Below, piece after piece: positions 61,901 to 64,000 of a DNA stretch of 64,000 nucleotides. Source of the stretch: Lentzea terrae. GTDB lineage: Bacteria; Actinomycetota; Actinomycetes; Mycobacteriales; Pseudonocardiaceae. Position numbers and translations under genes: made by a program. Below the pieces are notes generated by a model that did no database searches, had not been told where the DNA came from, and worked only from the letters and a program-made list of their open reading frames with translations. Every line of letters starts with the position of its first letter. Position 1 is the stretch's first letter. The stretch spans positions 186,001 through 250,000 of the forward strand of contig NZ_QFWW01000002.1 in NCBI RefSeq assembly GCF_003265345.1. Direction: 5' to 3'.

Positions 61901-62286
61901 CCGCACGCCACCGTGATGCTGCTGGAGGTCTTGATCCACGCGTGGTTGCCGATGCCGCTCTTGATGAGCGCCCGGTACTTCTTCGTCTTCGAGCCGTTGC
62001 AGGTGTACGTGGTGACGGCGTACTGGTTGGTCTTCCAGACCCCCGACCGCACCACGTGGTCCTTCCAGCTCAGCGTCGTCTTCTCCTGGACCATGATCGT
62101 GAAGCCGGTCGTCTTCTGGTCGCAGTTGAAGAACCCGCCGAGCCCGTCGATGAAGTTGCCGCGCTTCTGCACGTGGATGTTGACGTGCTTGTCCGGATCA
62201 CACGTGGCCTGCACACCTGCCGCCGCGCTCCCCGGCGCGAACAGCGTTGCGGCCGCGATCGCGGCCGTCACGAGAATCGTCTTCAA
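61897..62286 (-). CDS. Small secreted Cys-containing protein of unknown function
   Basis: The protein has 129 residues. Start is TTG at 62286 with GGGGAG 8 bases before it, giving LKTILVTAAIAAATLFAPGSAAAG, a clear signal peptide with AAA cleavage. The mature part, about 100 residues, has four Cys (in ATCDP, FNCDQ, YTCNG, VACG) and is Lys/Thr-rich, suggesting two disulfides. No named family is recognised. It is translationally coupled to the ricin-B-like lectin, with which it may act or form a complex. Confidence 0.72.
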   Translation of the reverse strand: MKTILVTAAIAAATLFAPGSAAAGVQATCDPDKHVNIHVQKRGNFIDGLGGFFNCDQKTTGFTIMVQEKTTLSWKDHVVRSGVWKTNQYAVTTYTCNGSKTKKYRALIKSGIGNHAWIKTSSSITVACG

Positions 62287-62639
62287 GGCTTGCTCCCCTG
62301 TCTGGTGCGAAGTGCGAAGTGCGAGGTCACCTTGACCGGGGAGTCGTGCAGGTTTCTTGCGAGCTTTCTGCATTGCGCAGGTCAGAACACTTGCCAGGAC
62401 CGAAAACCAGGCGACTGCAGCCGCCGCGGCTTGCTAGCTTCCGCTCATGGAGTGCCTGACAGAACTCAGGATCCGGCAGTTCTCGACAGTCGAGGAACTG
62501 CGTGCCGAGCAGCTCGTGGGCGCCGAGACGCTGATCGCGGCCACCGGCGCCCGCCGACGCGCGGATCGCGTGCGGGAAAAGGACGTGCGGTGCGGACGGG
62601 GACCGCGATCCCGCGACCGGTTCGCCGGCCTGGGCCTGC
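62287..62639. other. 353-bp spacer between the secreted pair and DUF397
   Basis: No supported gene. CAGTTCTCGAC (62477-62487) and GTCGAGGAACTG (62489-62500) form an imperfect hairpin. The 86-codon plus-strand ORF starting at 62447 was rejected (poor composition and no homology pattern). The promoter of the secreted pair should lie near 62300-62400. Confidence 0.4.
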
Positions 62640-62903
62640 TCACCAGGGCTCGTCGAACTCCCCGTCTTTGGCGCCTGCCACGAAAGCGTCCCACTCGGCC
62701 ATCGTGAAGACGAGGACCGGCTCCAACTGCTTGGAGTTGCGCATGGCGACGTAGGTAGCGCCGTCGGTGTGCTCCACGAAGGCGATCTCGACGTGGCCGT
62801 CTTCCGGTTCCGGCTCCGGCGGGCGCTTCCACTCCGCGGCGCGGAGGTCCAGGTTGCCGCGCACGTGGGCCTTGTCGTCGTAGATCGGCGCACTTTCGGT
62901 CAT
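62640..62903 (-). CDS. Orphan DUF397-domain protein
   Basis: An 87-residue protein containing the DUF397 core: VEIAFVEHTDGATYVAMRNSKQLEPVLVFTMAEWDAFV. In actinomycetes DUF397 proteins are usually encoded just downstream of an XRE regulator and counteract it. Here no XRE gene is adjacent: the next gene upstream on that strand is ilvC, whose terminator lies between. The gene is on its own and may control a distant partner. Confidence 0.88.
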   Translation of the reverse strand: MTESAPIYDDKAHVRGNLDLRAAEWKRPPEPEPEDGHVEIAFVEHTDGATYVAMRNSKQLEPVLVFTMAEWDAFVAGAKDGEFDEPW

Positions 62904-62922
62904 GCGGATGAAGCTAGCGGAA

Positions 62923-62957
62923 AGGCCCGCGGAGCGTCACACACGCTCCACGGGCCT
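62923..62957 (-). terminator. Terminator of ilvC
   Basis: A near-perfect 15-base stem (62923-62937 with 62943-62957; one mismatch, C-A) with a CACAC loop ends 16 bases beyond the ilvC stop. Confidence 0.85.
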
Positions 62958-62972
62958 CCCTTGAGGAAAGAC

Positions 62973-63998
<1,026 letters not shown>

Positions 63999-64000
63999 TC

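Noticed and set aside
62447..62707. 86-codon plus-strand ORF in the spacer before DUF397
   Set aside because: Arg-rich tail, no RBS, no recognised family, and it overlaps the DUF397 gene by 68 bases.

Overview
The window is a high-GC actinobacterial chromosome segment. Small-gene families typical of mycelial actinomycetes (DUF397, an AfsR-type SARP regulator, a DUF3515 protein, DivIVA-family coiled-coil proteins) and a gene order that parallels the Mycobacterium tuberculosis Rv2924c-Rv3001c region point to Mycobacteriales/Pseudonocardiales. A Pseudonocardiaceae member such as Lentzea or Saccharothrix is my best guess, but this is inferred from content, not from a marker gene.

Layout. 1-2.8 kb: ribosome and envelope housekeeping on the minus strand (start of rnc, rpmF, DUF177, sepIVA, coaD) with a GNAT gene inserted on the plus strand. 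2.8-8.7 kb: rsmD, an SDR, an NAPE-PLD-like hydrolase and pyruvate carboxylase. 8.9-14.6 kb: a DivIVA-like coiled-coil protein, recG, a FakA/DAK2-like kinase subunit and rpmB. 14.8-18.0 kb: a small accessory island (glycosyltransferase, sugar epimerase, MFS exporter). 18.0-23.6 kb: ung, gamma-carbonic anhydrase, GNAT, thiL, an Lrp-RAM protein, DUF3515, ddl and a tandem GNAT. 23.6-27.3 kb: a MocR regulator with its divergent flavin-oxidoreductase-like partner, and a cysteine dioxygenase / gamma-lyase pair for sulfur amino acids. 27.3-37.2 kb: gpsA, plsC, fbiD, a lipoprotein, an acyltransferase, an LVIVD secreted protein, ppk and mutT1. 37.5-41.2 kb: hupB, leuD-leuC and a divergent IclR (NdgR-like) regulator. 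41.2-45.3 kb: tRNA-Glu and tRNA-Gln with a repeat-rich spacer, a HAD phosphatase, an FAD monooxygenase and an orphan LuxR regulator. 45.3-53.1 kb: FAH-family hydrolase, cimA, a cobalamin-riboswitch-controlled BtuFDC importer, a YCII protein and leuB. 53.4-61.4 kb: a large secreted subtilase, serA and an AfsR-like regulator. 61.4-64 kb: two small secreted proteins, an orphan DUF397 protein and ilvC.

How it works together. The strongest theme is branched-chain amino acid synthesis (leuCD, leuB, cimA, ilvC, with serA nearby), regulated at several levels. cimA has a short leader peptide with three consecutive Ile codons followed by a terminator. leuCD faces an NdgR-like regulator whose own mRNA looks leaderless. 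The ABC importer at 48-51 kb has no assignable substrate from its proteins alone, but the riboswitch upstream identifies it as vitamin B12 uptake.

I do not see a defence system, CRISPR array, prophage or large biosynthetic cluster. The best candidates for new biology are non-coding: a 168-bp foldback (MITE-like) element at 33.55-33.71 kb, a highly structured 5' leader in front of an acyltransferase at 30.79-30.89 kb, and a 14-bp inverted repeat that swallows the start codon of the MFS exporter at 17.96-18.00 kb. Positions of hairpins and start codons were read by eye; no folding, homology or database search was run.
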